Assembly: GCF_026914185.1 (NCBI RefSeq)
Contig: NC_070573.1
Location: 1,426,001-1,490,000 of the forward strand
Direction of reading: 5' to 3'
DNA from: Puccinia triticina
Lineage: Eukaryota > Basidiomycota > Pucciniomycetes > Pucciniales > Pucciniaceae
Length of the DNA: 64,000 nt
The stretch's first letter is position 1, and the number at the start of each line of letters is the position of its first letter. Both the position numbers and the translations under genes were made by a program. Under the pieces are notes generated by a model. That model saw only the letters and a list, made by a program, of their open reading frames with translations, ran no database searches and was not told the origin of the DNA. This document shows positions 1 through 12,223 of this stretch, piece by piece.

Positions 1-530
1 AACTGGCTAATGGCCAGTGTGAAAATGTTCACTTTTTGAAAAACATGTGATTTATCGAGCACACTTAGCCAGTGGGGGCCACAGTTGACCTAATGAGATG
101 ATTCCAAAGCTGGGAATAATTTTTCTAATGATAAAAAAAATTATTCCCAGCTTTGGAATCATCTCATTATGTCTACTCACACCCCAACTGGCTAATGGCC
201 AGTGTGAAAATGTGCACTTTTTGAAAAACATGTGATATATCGAGCACACTTAGCCAGTTGGGGTGTGAGTAGACATTCCAAAGCTGGGAATAATTTTTTT
301 TTATCATTAGAAAAATTATTCCCACCTTTGGAATCATCTCATTATGTCTACTCACACCCCAACTGGCTAATGGCCAGTGTGAAAATGTGCACTTTTTGAA
401 AAACATGTGATTTATCAAGCACACTTAGCCAGTGGGGGCCACAGTAGACCTAATGAGATGATTCCAAAGCTGAGAATAATTTTTTTTATCATTAGAAAAA
501 TTATTCCCAGCTTTGGAATCATCTCATTAG
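1..530. repeat. Tandem array of ~180-bp units with internal hairpins
   Basis: Three units begin near 1, 184 and 360 with AACTGGCTAATGGCCAGTGTG. Each unit holds a second module in which ATTCCAAAGCTGGGAATAA is followed by its reverse complement after a short A/T-rich loop (about 109-166, 266-330 and 461-520). The ends of the CTGGCTAATGGCCAG module are themselves partly palindromic. The array runs off the left edge, so its full length is unknown. It looks like a MITE array or foldback satellite. No coding content is seen. Confidence 0.8.
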
Positions 531-1156
531 CTCAACTGTGGCTCCCACAGCTAGTGCACATCCTCAACAGGCACACGTGTGTGGTACATTTTCACATAAA
601 AATCAAAATATCTTGAGATCTAATGAAGATCTTGCAATTTTTTCTTCAGAATCATTTTCCCCTATAATAAAACTATAAACTACAATTTTTCTGTCCTTGG
701 CATATCAATAATCACTCCACTACCCATTATTATACAGTCAAACAAACCACAACATGCGCTGGCACTTGCACCTTCCAACCGCTGTAACTTCCAATCCTCT
801 TGGAATTTCGCCATTTTTCTTTCAGAATATGAATCTCCTCCATCAAAAGTACATACTGCCAAATGCCTGGCATTGAAAGTTCACGATTTATCCATTAGAT
901 ATATCTTTTTGATATCTTTTGTTAGTTTTGGCATCCCCCCGCAGTGCACATGTCACAGGGGGCTTCACACTGCTTGTGGGCGGGGTTCCCTTCCGCAAGC
1001 CCTGTGAAACTCACACCGGTAGCCACTTGACCTAAGTTCTGCTTCTGCTACCTACCATGCTCCGATCAATGACCCTTCTTGGCTGAACTGCCTGATATCT
1101 GTTGGCTACTACCTCGCAATCGATCAAACCGCAAACTTGACCAACAACCGATACCG

Positions 1157-1219
1157 AACTGGCTGATATCCGTTGGCAACTGGCTGATATCCGTTGGCAA
1201 CTGGCTGATATCCGTTGGC
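1157..1219. repeat. 21-bp minisatellite, three copies
   Basis: Three perfect head-to-tail copies of a 21-bp unit starting AACTGGCTGATATCCGTTGGC, with a degenerate copy upstream near 1089-1110. The rest of 531-1869 has no recognisable gene. It contains a poly-C run at about 1747-1763 and presumably includes the 5' region of the next gene. Confidence 0.85.
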
Positions 1220-1869
1220 TACCACCTCAGAGGGCAAACTCAATTGACTACCAATAACAACCATTGCATCAACCTTCTTCAAAACCTCAGCTTTACACAC
1301 TGAACTCGTTTGATACGGCTAAACTTGTTTGATACGGCTAACTCCAACCGATATTAAACTTTTGGATATCCGTGAGTAAGTTCTGTTTATTCCTTGAATT
1401 TTCCAGTGGATAACACCCCTTTCTGCTTTTGCCATCCGGAACCCATTCAGCTGACAGCTCACGACCATATCATCATTAGCAGATATATCACATTCACAGC
1501 ACGAAGTGAATTCCACTCACGCAGCAATAGGTGTCAGTCTTCTCCAACGCATCCTTGGAGCCCCTGGTAAGCAAATTTGTCTATTTATAGTCCGTCTTTG
1601 TTTATGATCCTTCCCCGCCTCAGTCCTCGCAAATCACCCAACTACAATGAATAGAATCCGCTCCCATCGTAGAAATACAACTGCTGACCCCCGTGATTCT
1701 CTTCTCTGGGGAATCAGCAACCATCCAAACTCTCGTAAATCTCAACCCCCCCCCCCCCCCCTCCATATGTTCTCCACCTCTGGCATCATTGACCTTGATT
1801 CCATCTACATCATCCAAACGTAATTCCTTGAATCTTGTAGGTTTGATCAACATCCCCGGGCAAGTTAGG

Positions 1870-4427
1870 ATGCAACAACCAACCATGCAGCATCCATTCG
1901 GCAATTTCACCAACCGTCCATCCGATTGTCGCACGCTCACCTTGGAATCACTTGTGCAAGGTGTGTTCCGTTTTCCAGTGGTGAATAGATCGTCTTGGCC
2001 CTTCACTGATGTAGTTACCCTTTTTAATAAGTAGGGACTGCACCATCGAGCGCCTCTGCTGATCCAAATCACAACCACTCACATCAAACAGCTCAGCCAT
2101 CCAATCAGCATCTTCAATCACGACCGCGCAACCATCATCAGCCACCACTGCACCACCATCAGCAGCCACCACCACACAACCGTCTTCAACCACGACCACA
2201 CCACCACCAAACTTTCCCCAAGAACCACCCCCAGCCAGACTTTACACCTCACCCGCAGTGGATCCCCCTCCAGCCTGGCCCTAGTAACCGCCCCCAGCCG
2301 GATTTCACGCCTCACTCGCAGTGGATACCCCTCCATCCAAATGATCAACATCACCCCCCCCCCCCCCAAAATCGAGCACTTTTCCCCCAGCAAAACCCTG
2401 TACCTCTCCCACACCGACCTCAGTCTCAGCCTCGGCCTCAAACAGCCACCCCACTTCCAACCTTTGATCAACTCACCCACGAAGCTGAGGCTGCAGTTAA
2501 CCAGGTGCGCCAGGCCAACAAAAAATCCAAGCCCAGGTCGACTCGCAAACGCCGGCCCCCTGTTAATCCAGCAACTTCTCAAGTTTCCCATTCGCCTTTA
2601 CCCGATCAGCCATCAACCAAGACAGACTTACCGCGCGGCCTGAAACCAGCCCGAGCGGCCCGTGTCAGATTAGAGGAAGATGTCGTGGATCAGTACCGGC
2701 ATCTCCCCATTGATGAACTGCGTCGTTTGGTGAACGAGCATGGCGAGAATGCACGTCTTTGTGCAGAAGACTGTGTGGAACTAACAGAAGTCTATGAGAA
2801 TTACCAGCAAGAGATGTATCTGGTGGCGATCAAGAATAAACTCGAAATCGATCCCGTTTTGGCTTATTTAGGGGAAAAAACTCGCATCAAGGGGACAACG
2901 AACTACAACAACTTCTGTCAGTACGCTCCTGAAGCCTGCAAGGTCAAGGCCGACAGTAAGTTATATTTTACCCTCAATTGTAACAGTCTTCTCTAAGAAT
3001 ACACACACTAATTAACTTCCTGCTCTTGCTTGTGTAGAATCAATGTCAAACGATGATCGCTCAAAGGAACTGGGTGCCCTGTGGGCCAAGGAAGAAGATA
3101 AGGATAAGTGGAATGATCTTGAATACCTCGACTCTCTTCCTAACCCTTATGAAGGACCCGCCAAGGAAGCAGCTGAAAACGATTTGGAAAAAAAGAAGAA
3201 GAAAACGTATGTCGACATGAAAGCCGACAGATGGGCAAGCAAGGTTATATTGGACGTAAGTACAAGTAGCTGTATTCCTTTGCTTCATTACTTGATTGAT
3301 TGCTGATTGTTTGGTATTTGGGTTTCAGCTCAGGAAATTAAGCGCTGCCTATGGAGTTGAAGGCCTATTGATTTTCGCTTTGCGCGGTAGAAAACGAACA
3401 ATCATGATCTCAGGAGGAAGCGAACTGGGTACTCGCTTTCTCAATATGTTTCCTGCGAAAGAAGACCTGCGTACGGGTTTCATCGACTTTGTAAAAGGCC
3501 AAAAATCGATTGAGAAGATAACTGGTTCCCTCCCACCTCCGCCCAAAAAGGCAAGAAAGCCGCGAAAGGGCAAAGCAGATCTACCAGGAGACCTATACCC
3601 TCAATATAATCGTGGTAAGTGTTTTTCCCACCCCCTAGAACCTCAAGCACCTTTTAATCATCTTCTTTGCATTTTCAAACAGGAACCAAGGCCAAGCAGC
3701 TCGACGCAGTTAGACCTAAACTTGTGGAAGCGCTAAGTACATCTCTTCTTATTCACTTTAAATTTCCGAGTGGAGTCTGACTTGAATCATTCAAAATTGA
3801 AATTCAGATAAAGCTACCCATGGCCGATGGGCTGTTGGGAATGGTTGGCCAGGTTCGAGCACAGTTGAGCAGCTTAATTCACTTGGCGTCAAGATGCGAG
3901 TCAAGCGAAACAACCTCCTGGTAACCCCAAACAATTTTTGTCATAAGCTGGACCGTTTGAAGCGTGGCGAGCTGCAGAGGCTACTTGTGGCGGGTGAGGA
4001 GGGTTGGTTTGAACTAATTGGGCCAGATGTCGATTCGGTAGAAGTTTTGGATGCGTCGGACACCTACCAACATCTCGATCAAGGTAGCTCTCAGCGAAGC
4101 AAAAGCACCAAGTCGGGCACCAAACGAAGACGCCCATCAACTAGTTCAACTGCAACAGGCGGGGCAGACGGGAAGCCAAACAAGAAGCCGTGTTGTGCCA
4201 AGACCAAGGCTGCAGTCTCGAAGCGAAAGTACAAATCCAAAGCAGTCATCTCGTCATCGGAGGAGGAGGAGGATAAATCAGACACATCCGAAGAAGAAGA
4301 GGAAGAGCCTGATGAGTCCAGCAGTGATGAATCCAATCACACCTCGGTTTTCACTCCTCATGGGAAGGCTTCTGAATGGGTGGTAGAATCTGAGCCTGAA
4401 GAGGATGGTAGCGAAGATCAGGATTGA
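1870..4427 (+). CDS. Rust-type nuclear protein with His/Pro/Gln-rich N-terminus, HMG-like core and acidic tail
   Basis: Six exons fit by phase: 1870-1960, 2035-2955, 3038-3255, 3329-3614, 3683-3736 and 3808-4427, giving 729 residues. The N-terminal ~200 residues are rich in His, Pro and Gln and contain two near-repeats of a PDFTPHxQWIPL motif. The middle is basic and helical; the segment around SKELGALWAKEEDKDKW (exon 3) has the Trp/Lys/Glu spacing of a degenerate HMG box, which is an inference only. The C-terminus has basic nuclear-localisation-like stretches (KRRRP, KRKYKSK) and then long Ser/Glu/Asp runs. A nuclear or chromatin role is plausible but not shown. I infer it belongs to a lineage-expanded rust family. 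The start is the first ATG in the open frame of exon 1; the frame is open upstream without an ATG, so a further 5' exon is possible. Confidence 0.72.
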
Positions 4428-5994
4428 TTTCTTTTTTTATTTTTTTGTCTGAGGGCCGATTGATCTTTCTTTTCTTTTTTGGAGTGTGTCTCTTCTGTAT
4501 TGTGTATCATGTATGCCCTCAATGGCAATGACTCCTGATGGTCGTGTTGTACTTCCATCATCTTAAATAAACAAACAACTCGCCATCCTCTTAAATAATC
4601 ATATAACTATAACTTGCATGCAGTCTTCTCTCAAGTTGTACAATAAGAATACACGACTACTCCCAAATGATTTCTCCTGTTATATTAAACAAAAATCCAT
4701 ACATAAATACAAGGAGTACATACAAGCAAGAGAAATCAGAGAATCTGGAATCCTTCAAAGCAGGAGAAAGAAGACATCAATTTTTTAATCTTTAATCACC
4801 TAATTAAGTGATACCTGTGCTTGAGTGTTGAAGAACCGGACTCACTGGTGCTTTCACCAGAGGTTGGCTGACTGCTTTGGTTGTGTATTGTAATGTTCAC
4901 CGGTGGTAATGTTGGTTTGTTGTGGAGCAGCTGGTGGCGGTGTTTGGTGTAGTGTGATGTGTGAAGGAGTGACACCGGTGAGTAGTGATGTGAGCAGTTT
5001 GTTGTGGATTTGACAGGTGCGGGTGTCCTAGCGTGATGTGTAAATGACGCCGAGTGATCTCGGCTGGTGGGTGGTTGTTATGGGTGATATGCTCGGGGGG
5101 AGTCCGACTTTTGTGAGCGGACTACCAGAAGTTCTGAGGCTCTAAGTGGCTGGCATTACAGAAAATGTAGACATGCCAGACATTTTAATTTTTTGGCTGT
5201 GTTTGGGGGGGTGGGCCCCCTCTTAGATGCGCGTTTGTGTGTCTGCGCAGTATAGGTAGAGGGGGTGTACACAGGTGGTCGTGATGACTTTACCAGGCGT
5301 GTTCGGAATGCCGGGGGCCATTGCGACCAGTTTTATGACTGATTGATGAGGTTTTTTTGAGTCGTGGGGAATGCAACCGGGCAAGATTGGGGACAAGGCC
5401 GTGGGCTGATGAACAGGTGAAAGGGGTTTTGGTGGCAGTCTTTAACTAAACCTGGAGAGGTGCGGGACATGTGCGTTTAACTTATGAGGGGCGGCCACGT
5501 AAATAGTCCGTGGTCTCCCCAAGTTTTTGGTGAAGCCACCAGAATCCTCCATTTACGGAAAACCATAGTAACTAAAGCATAAAACCAATCAGTCCGGTTC
5601 AAGTAGTGGGGACGCGGTTGGGACTGTTAAGGGCTGAGCATGCAATTATGTTCTGCGGGAGGCAGTGTCATACAGTTGTATTGCCCTTCATTGTCACTCG
5701 GGCTTTGAGATTGGGGGTCATACTGATGGGGTAACGGTGACTCGAGATTGCGCAATTAAGGTGGTGCAATGGGGTGGCAATATCTCTGGTGAGGATTGGT
5801 GAAAAAAGATCAAGTAAAATTTATGTACATGGGAACGCAACAACGGGAATAACAAGTAATAGGAGGGTAGAAACAAGAAACGGAAAATTGGGTTGGTCTG
5901 ATTTGATGGTGTTTGGACAACACAGGTTTGGACGGCAAAAATTTAAATGAGCTATGATAATCGATCAAAAGTGCAAGAGGGCAGAACGATTGAT
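4428..5994. other. Intergenic, no gene recognised
   Basis: This holds the 3' flank of the upstream gene, with T-rich sequence and AATAAA-like signals near 4565, followed by G/T-rich sequence without a credible spliced frame. No repeat boundary was identified. Confidence 0.5.
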
Positions 5995-6059
5995 TCAAGA
6001 GCGCTTCATACGCTTGGCGGCATCCTTAAGAATATCCTTGCGCGGGTGACCACGCCTCT
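5995..6059 (-). pseudogene. Severed 3' end of the interrupted host gene (AT-hook-like tail)
   Basis: On the minus strand this stretch reads as 21 codons ending in TGA at 5997-5995. It contains a KRRGHPRK motif resembling an AT-hook, then a Lys/Arg-rich end. It has no start of its own. It lies immediately outside the left target duplication of the 9.9-kb transposon, and its frame continues exactly from the gene fragment at 15980-17127 once the transposon and one target copy are discounted. It is therefore read as the displaced last part of that gene's final exon. Confidence 0.8.
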
Positions 6060-6065
6060 TGGGGG
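6060..6065. repeat. Left target-site duplication TGGGGG
   Basis: The hexamer TGGGGG directly precedes the left terminal inverted repeat and recurs at 15974-15979 directly after the right one. Confidence 0.82.
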
Positions 6066-6379
6066 TACGGAAGCCCTAGAGGGACACGGATCCGGCCACC
6101 AATTTGAAAAATTGGAAAATGTGATTTCACAAAATACAGATGCACAAGACATGTATCATATGTACATACCTTCCAAATGGTTCATTTCATGAAACGCGAA
6201 GTCGCATTGGCTTCGCTAGAATTACATATAACATTCAAAAGAACTGTTATTTTTGACCAGTGAAACACAACTCAACCAACAACGCACCAAAATAACTGAT
6301 TCCCAAAAACCAAGTTGTGTCAAGACTTGTCTTGAGAAACATTCACCTTTACCAAAAAAAAAGTGAAACATCTTCCAAT
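6066..6379 (+). repeat. Left terminal inverted repeat of the 9.9-kb element
   Basis: About 314 bp from TACGGAAGCCCTAGAGGG to the GTGAAACATCTTCC block. It matches the reverse complement of 15598-15973 with few differences in its outer part. Differences increase inward. Confidence 0.85.
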
Positions 6380-6498
6380 ACATGGAGAGAATAACCACAA
6401 GCTGGCCAGGAAATAATATTCGGAGCACATTTAAAGTGGAAGTTGACTCAGTGTTGACTTCCATCTCTCCCTAGTCAAAATTTACATCTCTGCTCATA

Positions 6499-8527
6499 AT
6501 GGCCAAATGCGTCCGGTGCAGCGCTTGGTCTATGGGTCCCCATTTTGCTGGATAGTGCCAAAAATGCCTTGGTGATGTGGGAATAAATGCCGATAGTGAT
6601 CCTTCATTCAAATTAGCTATGACATCTGGCTTGAACACAATCGCCCCCTCTCCACTTCGTATTGCTGAATCAATGCCACCACCTGCGCCTCAACTAGCCG
6701 TTCCTGCCGTTGTTCCTGCCATTCCTGCTGTTCCAGTCATTCCTGCCTTCAATGCCGCTGAAATACAAATGTCAGCCGGTACTAAGGCACACTTCCAAGC
6801 TATTGGAAAAGCTAAGCGCACAAAGAAGCCTCTCCCTGCCCCTTACTCTAGAAGCTCTCAACAATCATCCTCCAAATCTGCTGCCGAACCATCCTCTCAA
6901 TTTACACTTATTAATTGCGGTATACTTATCCTACAAGATGAAAAGTTCAACAAAAAACTTACCTCAACAATCAAGAGTATGCACCGGATTGAAATGAGCG
7001 ACCCAAATTTATATTTCAAGCTTTGGTCCGAATTGTGGGCCTTGTTTTCGCCTGAACTAATTAAGAAAGGCCTCATTGGTCCTCTTCCCAATAATCCTCT
7101 TGAACAAACCTGCTTGAGCCATGGTCAAAGCCGCCTCCCAGACCTCAGCACCCTGCTCTCCCATCTTGAACACACCAAGAAAAAACCAGTTCAAGTTGAT
7201 CTCATTTATGAGGATCTCTCTAGCGAGCTTGAAACTGGAATCACCACCTCTGTCAGCTCATCCCAAGTGCGAAGCACTAGAAAGCGTGCAGTCCAAAAGG
7301 ATGTCCCAGCTAAACCGAATTTCAACCTAGACACGGTTGTTCGAAACAGAAATCATACAATTGCAAGTAGCGGTGGGAACCTTGAGACTTGGGCCCTTGG
7401 TGGCATTGCTGGCAAGTCTTGCAAATTTTGAATATGTTGCTTGTCATGATGTTGATTTTTTGCCAAATTTCAGGAACTCTCCCAGCTCGTGGTCATGCAA
7501 GTCTCTTGACACAATTGGCGTACCTTGGACAACCATTGGCTGACCATGCACTGAGTTGGAATGAAGAGGCATGGGTTATTGGACAGCGACTTGAGTTTGA
7601 TAATGATGATGTTACTTCAGTGCGAGGTCAAGAACCAAGCTTGATTGTCTATGGCCTCAAAAGCACCCCACGCGCAATCACCTTGAAAGTCGATAAGACT
7701 AATGAAGTTGGAAGAGGAAGCATGCAAGTTGCTTACGCTGCCCAAGTCAAGAGCCTGCTCAAGGACGGAAGTGAAGAGATCACTGACTATGTTGCCAAGC
7801 ACCGATTTATTGATCATATTCCATCACTTTCAAACCATGCCACCGATGCTCGAATGTACCAAGCTTGTGGCCTCCTCCTCAGGGAATTCAAGCGGGTGGT
7901 TGCTGATGCAGAAAGTCCACTGCTCACTAATGGTCTAAAACAGAGAGCATCCGATTTCCATGTCAGTTTTACCTCCTTATTTTACAAGGATGTGTCTACT
8001 AACTAACTCAAACACTATTTCAGCTTGTTTGGCATTGTGTTGTTGTCATTGGCGATGTCAATTATCCAACCGAAATTTACTTCCTGGAAGCGGCTCTTGA
8101 GGGTCCATATGTGAAGTATTCAAGCAACATCAATTTCAATGTTACTCAGGATCAAGCTGGCATGGACATCAGCAATTTACATCTGATGAACGCATTCACT
8201 CATTGGTACTATGTCACCTCTCGGGGACAAAGCTTGGTGTGCGACCTGCAAGGTGTTGGAACTATTGTGACTGACCCACAGATCATTGACCTAGATCATG
8301 TGTTAGTTTTTTATCCATCTTGTGTTGCGATCCAGTTAAAGTCAAGAACTAACTTTTACACAAAACTTAGCCGATGGGCAGATGGAAACAATGCAGCTTC
8401 AGGAATTCAACTGTTTCTTGAAAATCATGTTTGCAATCCGGTCTGTAATGCTTTAGAGCTTAGTGAAGCAGTTGATCTTGGTTGGAGAAGACCAGACCAG
8501 AATACCCAATCTTCAATCACTCCTTGA
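6499..8527 (+). CDS. Alpha-kinase domain protein with N-terminal zinc ribbon, in-frame TAG at codon 19
   Basis: Four exons fit by phase: 6499-7399, 7474-7961, 8024-8301 and 8371-8527 (608 codons with the stop). Two introns have TACTAAC-like branch points. The C-terminal third matches the atypical alpha-kinase (MHCK/eEF2-kinase) fold: a VVVIGDVNYPTEIYFLEAALEGP strand block, NAFTHWYY, then LVCDLQGVGTIVTDPQIIDLD (the DLQG core), a GxxNAASGI loop and a final CNPVCNAL zinc-type motif. Alpha-kinases phosphorylate Ser/Thr in helical contexts. The extreme N-terminus encodes CVRC...CQKC, a zinc-ribbon pair, but TAG at 6553-6555 falls between the two CxxC halves. A shorter product could start at the in-frame ATG at 6619, without the ribbon. 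The donor at 7400 (GTGGCA) is weak. The middle is Ala/Pro/Ser-rich and unassigned. It sits just inside the left inverted repeat. Confidence 0.78.
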
Positions 8528-8940
8528 CACCCTCATCCTGGACACTCAGGAAACCCAACACATCATTCTCAACCTGTGCGCTCTGGTGGTTCCATACCTC
8601 ACATTTTGGCATCCAATCGGCTTCCAGAGCCACATGACTTCTTTGCTACTCAAAGCACCTCAGGAAACCCGCAAAACACTTGTGACCAAAATGAAACCAA
8701 GTACAATTAAATACTCTTCCCAAGAGCATTTCAGCCGCTTTCCACACTTAAATCCCCACCAAATTTTTGTGTCTCTCCATGAATCAGATTATATTTTCTG
8801 TGATCCTTTTTTCATTCTAAATTCTCAATTGTGTGATGGAAGAAACAACCCAGCCTTGTGGTATTTCTTGTGAAGACTCCACATAAAACGAAGCTGCTCC
8901 ATTCTAGGCAATTGAACTTTCATGTCAAGGGTGGGCTGTT

Positions 8941-9233
8941 CCACTAAGCTAAGCTATTTTGGTATAGTGGCAAGAAGTGCCCTCCAATTTTTGGATAGCA
9001 TTAGTGCGCTGTTAGCGCTGCTACACTGCACTAATTTTCAGTGGTGATCACAGCGCACCAATTCTTTGTTAGTGTGAGTGTGCCGCTACAGTCCCTAAGC
9101 TATGCTATGCTGCACTACAGCACTTTTAGAAGCGTAGGGTGCACTCTTTGGTGCCCTCTGTGTGTAGCATTAATTGATTGCATCTGTGCTAACGCCACTC
9201 TAACAGGCAAAATAGCTGCATAGCTTAGTGTGG
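8941..9233. mobile_element. MITE inside the 9.9-kb element
   Basis: Inverted ends CCACTAAGCTAAGCTATTTTG (8941-8961) and the matching CAAAATAGCTGCATAGCTTAGTGTGG (9208-9233) enclose a segment with many small TAGCGCTA-type palindromes. It is similar in flavour to the centre of the palindrome at 52.0-52.25 kb. No clear target duplication was found. The rest of 8528-9488 holds no gene. Confidence 0.5.
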
Positions 9234-9488
9234 AGATGGCACAATTCCCCTAATGCTATGCTAAAAGTAAGCATAATTCCGCTACACTACACCACCATAA
9301 AGCTGGCCCATTGTTGATGTAAGGCATCTGATTTAAATGGAGATCTAACAAAGAGATAGTTCAAGCGAAGATAGAAATACAATAGATGAAAAACAGAGCG
9401 CTGAGAGCAGCCATGAGAGAAAACTGGGTTGTAGTCTTAAGTCGAAGAATAGACTACACACAAGTGAAGAAATACTACTTTTTTTGGT

Positions 9489-11480
9489 CTAACAGCCTAC
9501 TATCTTCAATTCTGTTTCTTTCACAGCGTCCAACTGTTGCTTGAGCTTTCTTTCAAGAGGGAGCTCTGCTAGCATTTGAGCCCAATAAATTAGTGCCTTC
9601 GCAGTTTGAAGAGAAGATCCGAAGTGGGTAAGAAATTTTGTGGTCTGAAGTGATTTAGGAGGCTTGGTTGTATGATGAATTACTCGATTACTAGCCCAGG
9701 CAATTTCGATGATCCCAGGTGACATTCCAAAGTCAATTTTGCAGTTGAATTCAGGAAATCTTAGTGCATGGCCACTGGAGGATTCAGAGATGTTCGGAGT
9801 TATTGGATCGCCAGTTTTGGGATTGATGTAAGTGAAGATGCCATAAGTAAAGCCATTGACATCGTCATCTGGATGAGGTTCATTGGTGAAGTCATTGTTG
9901 GTTACAATTGCACTTGTAAATGCTTGGGTGCTGTCATTCAAAAAGTCTGTCCATTCACTGTCCGACCAGCTGGGAAGTCCAAACGTTTTCATGAGTGCTG
10001 CATTGTTCTCGAAGGCTTGATTCAAAAAATGTTTCAGTCGACTGCACAAGAACTCATTGTGTTGTGGAAGCTGATCCCATAAACGCTCATCTTTGTGTCG
10101 CAACTTTTCATGGATCCTAGATATTCAAGCATAGGCACCTGATAATCAATTTTAGCAAGAGTCCGCATCACTTAAACCATGTCATGGGCAAGAGGAGTAC
10201 TAACCAGCAGTTTTATCATGCTCCATACCTGGTCGGAATCCAATGCCTTTCATAGTCCCACTGAGCATTGTGGCAGGCTTGATGGGGTATTGATTCTTAC
10301 CCATCAGGTGCAAGTCTTTTACAACTTGCCAGAGAGCGTTGACAACTGGATTATCATCTTCAAGGTTGTGGAACTGAGCTAAAAACAGAATCTGACTTCC
10401 CATGTTGTCTGTTGCCACAACCTTCTTACTTTCAAATGCATTGGCATGGACTCGGATGGTGTTCAGTGGCTCTCGATTCAGCCTTAGCACGTACGGTTGG
10501 GTTTGGTCTTTTGGAACAAGTGGAAACGTCTTGGTGTTGATGTTGTGCTGAATCTTGATGTTCTTTTTTTGCCGCTCAGTGAGATGATGTTTGGATCTGG
10601 AAGGCACTTTCAGGCACTCGCTAGGATAATCTTGTGGTTGATCCTCAATTGGCAAGGTGCCACAATGGCCCGTTGCTGATTTGGGGTGGTTGGATCTTGA
10701 TGGTAATTGAGAGCGGTCGCGAGAATAGCGTCCAAGCTCTTGGGAGCCATTGCTACAATTTTTTCAAGGTTGATCCTCAATCAGCAAGGCACCACGATGA
10801 CCCCTTGCTGATTGCATATGGTTGGGTCGGGAGCGGTTGTGAGAGTAGTCTCCAAGTTTGTTGGAGCCATTGCTACCATTGTTTTGAAGTCGATCCTCAA
10901 TCAGCAAGGCACCACAATGACCCCTTGCTGATTGCGGATGGTTGGATTGGGAGCGGTCGCGAGAGTAGTGTCCAAGTTCGTTGGAGCCATTGCTACCATT
11001 GTTTTGAAGTCGATCCTCAATCAGCAAGGCACCACAATGACCCCTTGCTGATTGCGGATGGTTGGATTGGGAGCGGTTGCAAGAGTAGTGTCCAAGTTCG
11101 TTGGAGCCATTGCTACCATTGTTTCAAAGTCGATCCTCAATCAGCAAGGCACCACAATGACCCCTTGCTGATTGCGGATGGTTGGATCGGGAGCGGTCGC
11201 AAGAGTAGTGTCCAAGTTCGTTGGAGCCATTGCTACCATTGTTTCGAAGTCGATCCTCAATCAGCAAGGCACCACAATGACCCCTTGCTGATTGCGGATG
11301 GTTTGATCTTGACTGTGATCTGGAGTGATGGCTAGGATGGTATCGAGGTTGATTCTCCATCCGCAACAAACCACTGTGAACCCTTGCTGATGGGGGTTGG
11401 CCAAATCCTGATTGTACTGTTGAGAAATCAGTAGGAGAGCAATGATTGCGACGATAGGGATATCGCCATTCAGCCGACAT
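9489..11480 (-). pseudogene. TET/JBP-like 2OG-Fe(II) dioxygenase with tandem-repeat N-terminus, two in-frame TGA
   Basis: Reading starts at ATG 11480 and stays in one frame to about 10200 except for TGA at 11126-11124 and 10766-10764. A 40-residue unit (NNGSNGSNELGHYS...GALLIEDRL type) repeats about six times. After an intron near 10125-10200, whose exact sites I could not reconcile in phase, a second exon runs to the stop at 9489. That exon has the signature of fungal Tet-like oxygenases: the metal-binding HxD in NEPHPDDD (about 9875-9869), a Gly-rich GIFTYIN strand, KIDFGMSPGIIEIAW, and the distal His in RVIHHTTK (about 9675), followed by a Ser-rich GSSLQTAK end. Family members oxidise 5-methylcytosine or thymine in DNA; activity here is inference. 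The two stops and unresolved splice phase suggest a decayed copy. Confidence 0.75.
10641..11390. repeat. 120-bp coding minisatellite in the dioxygenase gene
   Basis: Units with an exact 120-bp period begin at 10771, 10891, 11011, 11131 and 11251, with degenerate units on both sides. The unit starts GATCCTCAATCAGCAAGGC on the plus strand. As 120 is a multiple of three, copy number changes would preserve the frame. Confidence 0.92.
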
Positions 11481-12223
11481 CGTCCAACACTTGATTTGTT
11501 GTCCTTTTCAGAAACCAAGGGGAATTACAAAAATTCAACCTCAAAGGTCATTGAAGTAAGAAGAATGAATGAGATTCTGACATACACGGCGAGTGCTTGA
11601 TCAGCAAAGAGGAGAGTGACCAATTGAGCCGCAGGTACACACACCAAAGTGAAGGCAAGCTAAACGATGACGAGGGGGTTGAGTTGATCAAATATCCGAC
11701 AGGATCCCGTGATTCTGGCAAGGATGATGGTGTTGGTCCGGTCAACCGACAAAAACGCAGACCAATCGATGACTTGGCTGTTGAGTTGTTGTGGTGAAGA
11801 TAGTGGTGCGAAGAGCTGGGCACGGCCGGGACTAGAAACAGCCGATAATGAACAAGACTTGGTTTTGAGATTTGATAACGTTCGTCAAGGAGTTTTCGTG
11901 AGGAGAAGACAGCGGCAATGGGGGGGGGGGGTGATGATGTGGGTCCGGAGGATCCAAGTGACACGTTGAAGGTTCCCGAAAGATGATGATGTTGACCAAG
12001 TGATCAAGCAGGACGTCCAGAACAACTTCAGGAGAAAGATTGAGTGGGATATTGAGGATCCCTGGAAGACGATGGTGCTCAATTGAGCGGAGGAAGATGG
12101 TGTTGAGCAAGCGATCAAGTGGGATGTTGAATGTCCCTGGAAGGTGATGGTCACAAGTGACCCGAGAGTGAAGAGCAAGTGATTTTGTGGTGTCGGAGAA
12201 GGATGCGACCCGCCGCCTCCCAC
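11481..12223. other. Upstream region of the dioxygenase gene, no gene recognised
   Basis: This lies between the dioxygenase ATG and a candidate LTR. Open frames here are Pro/His/Ser-rich and lack starts or family motifs. A G-run occurs at about 11921-11931. It probably contains the dioxygenase promoter. Confidence 0.4.

Noticed and set aside
10634..11335. Plus-strand 233-codon ORF through the 120-bp repeats
   Set aside because: The minus-strand frame continues into the dioxygenase; the plus frame is a mirror of the repeat.
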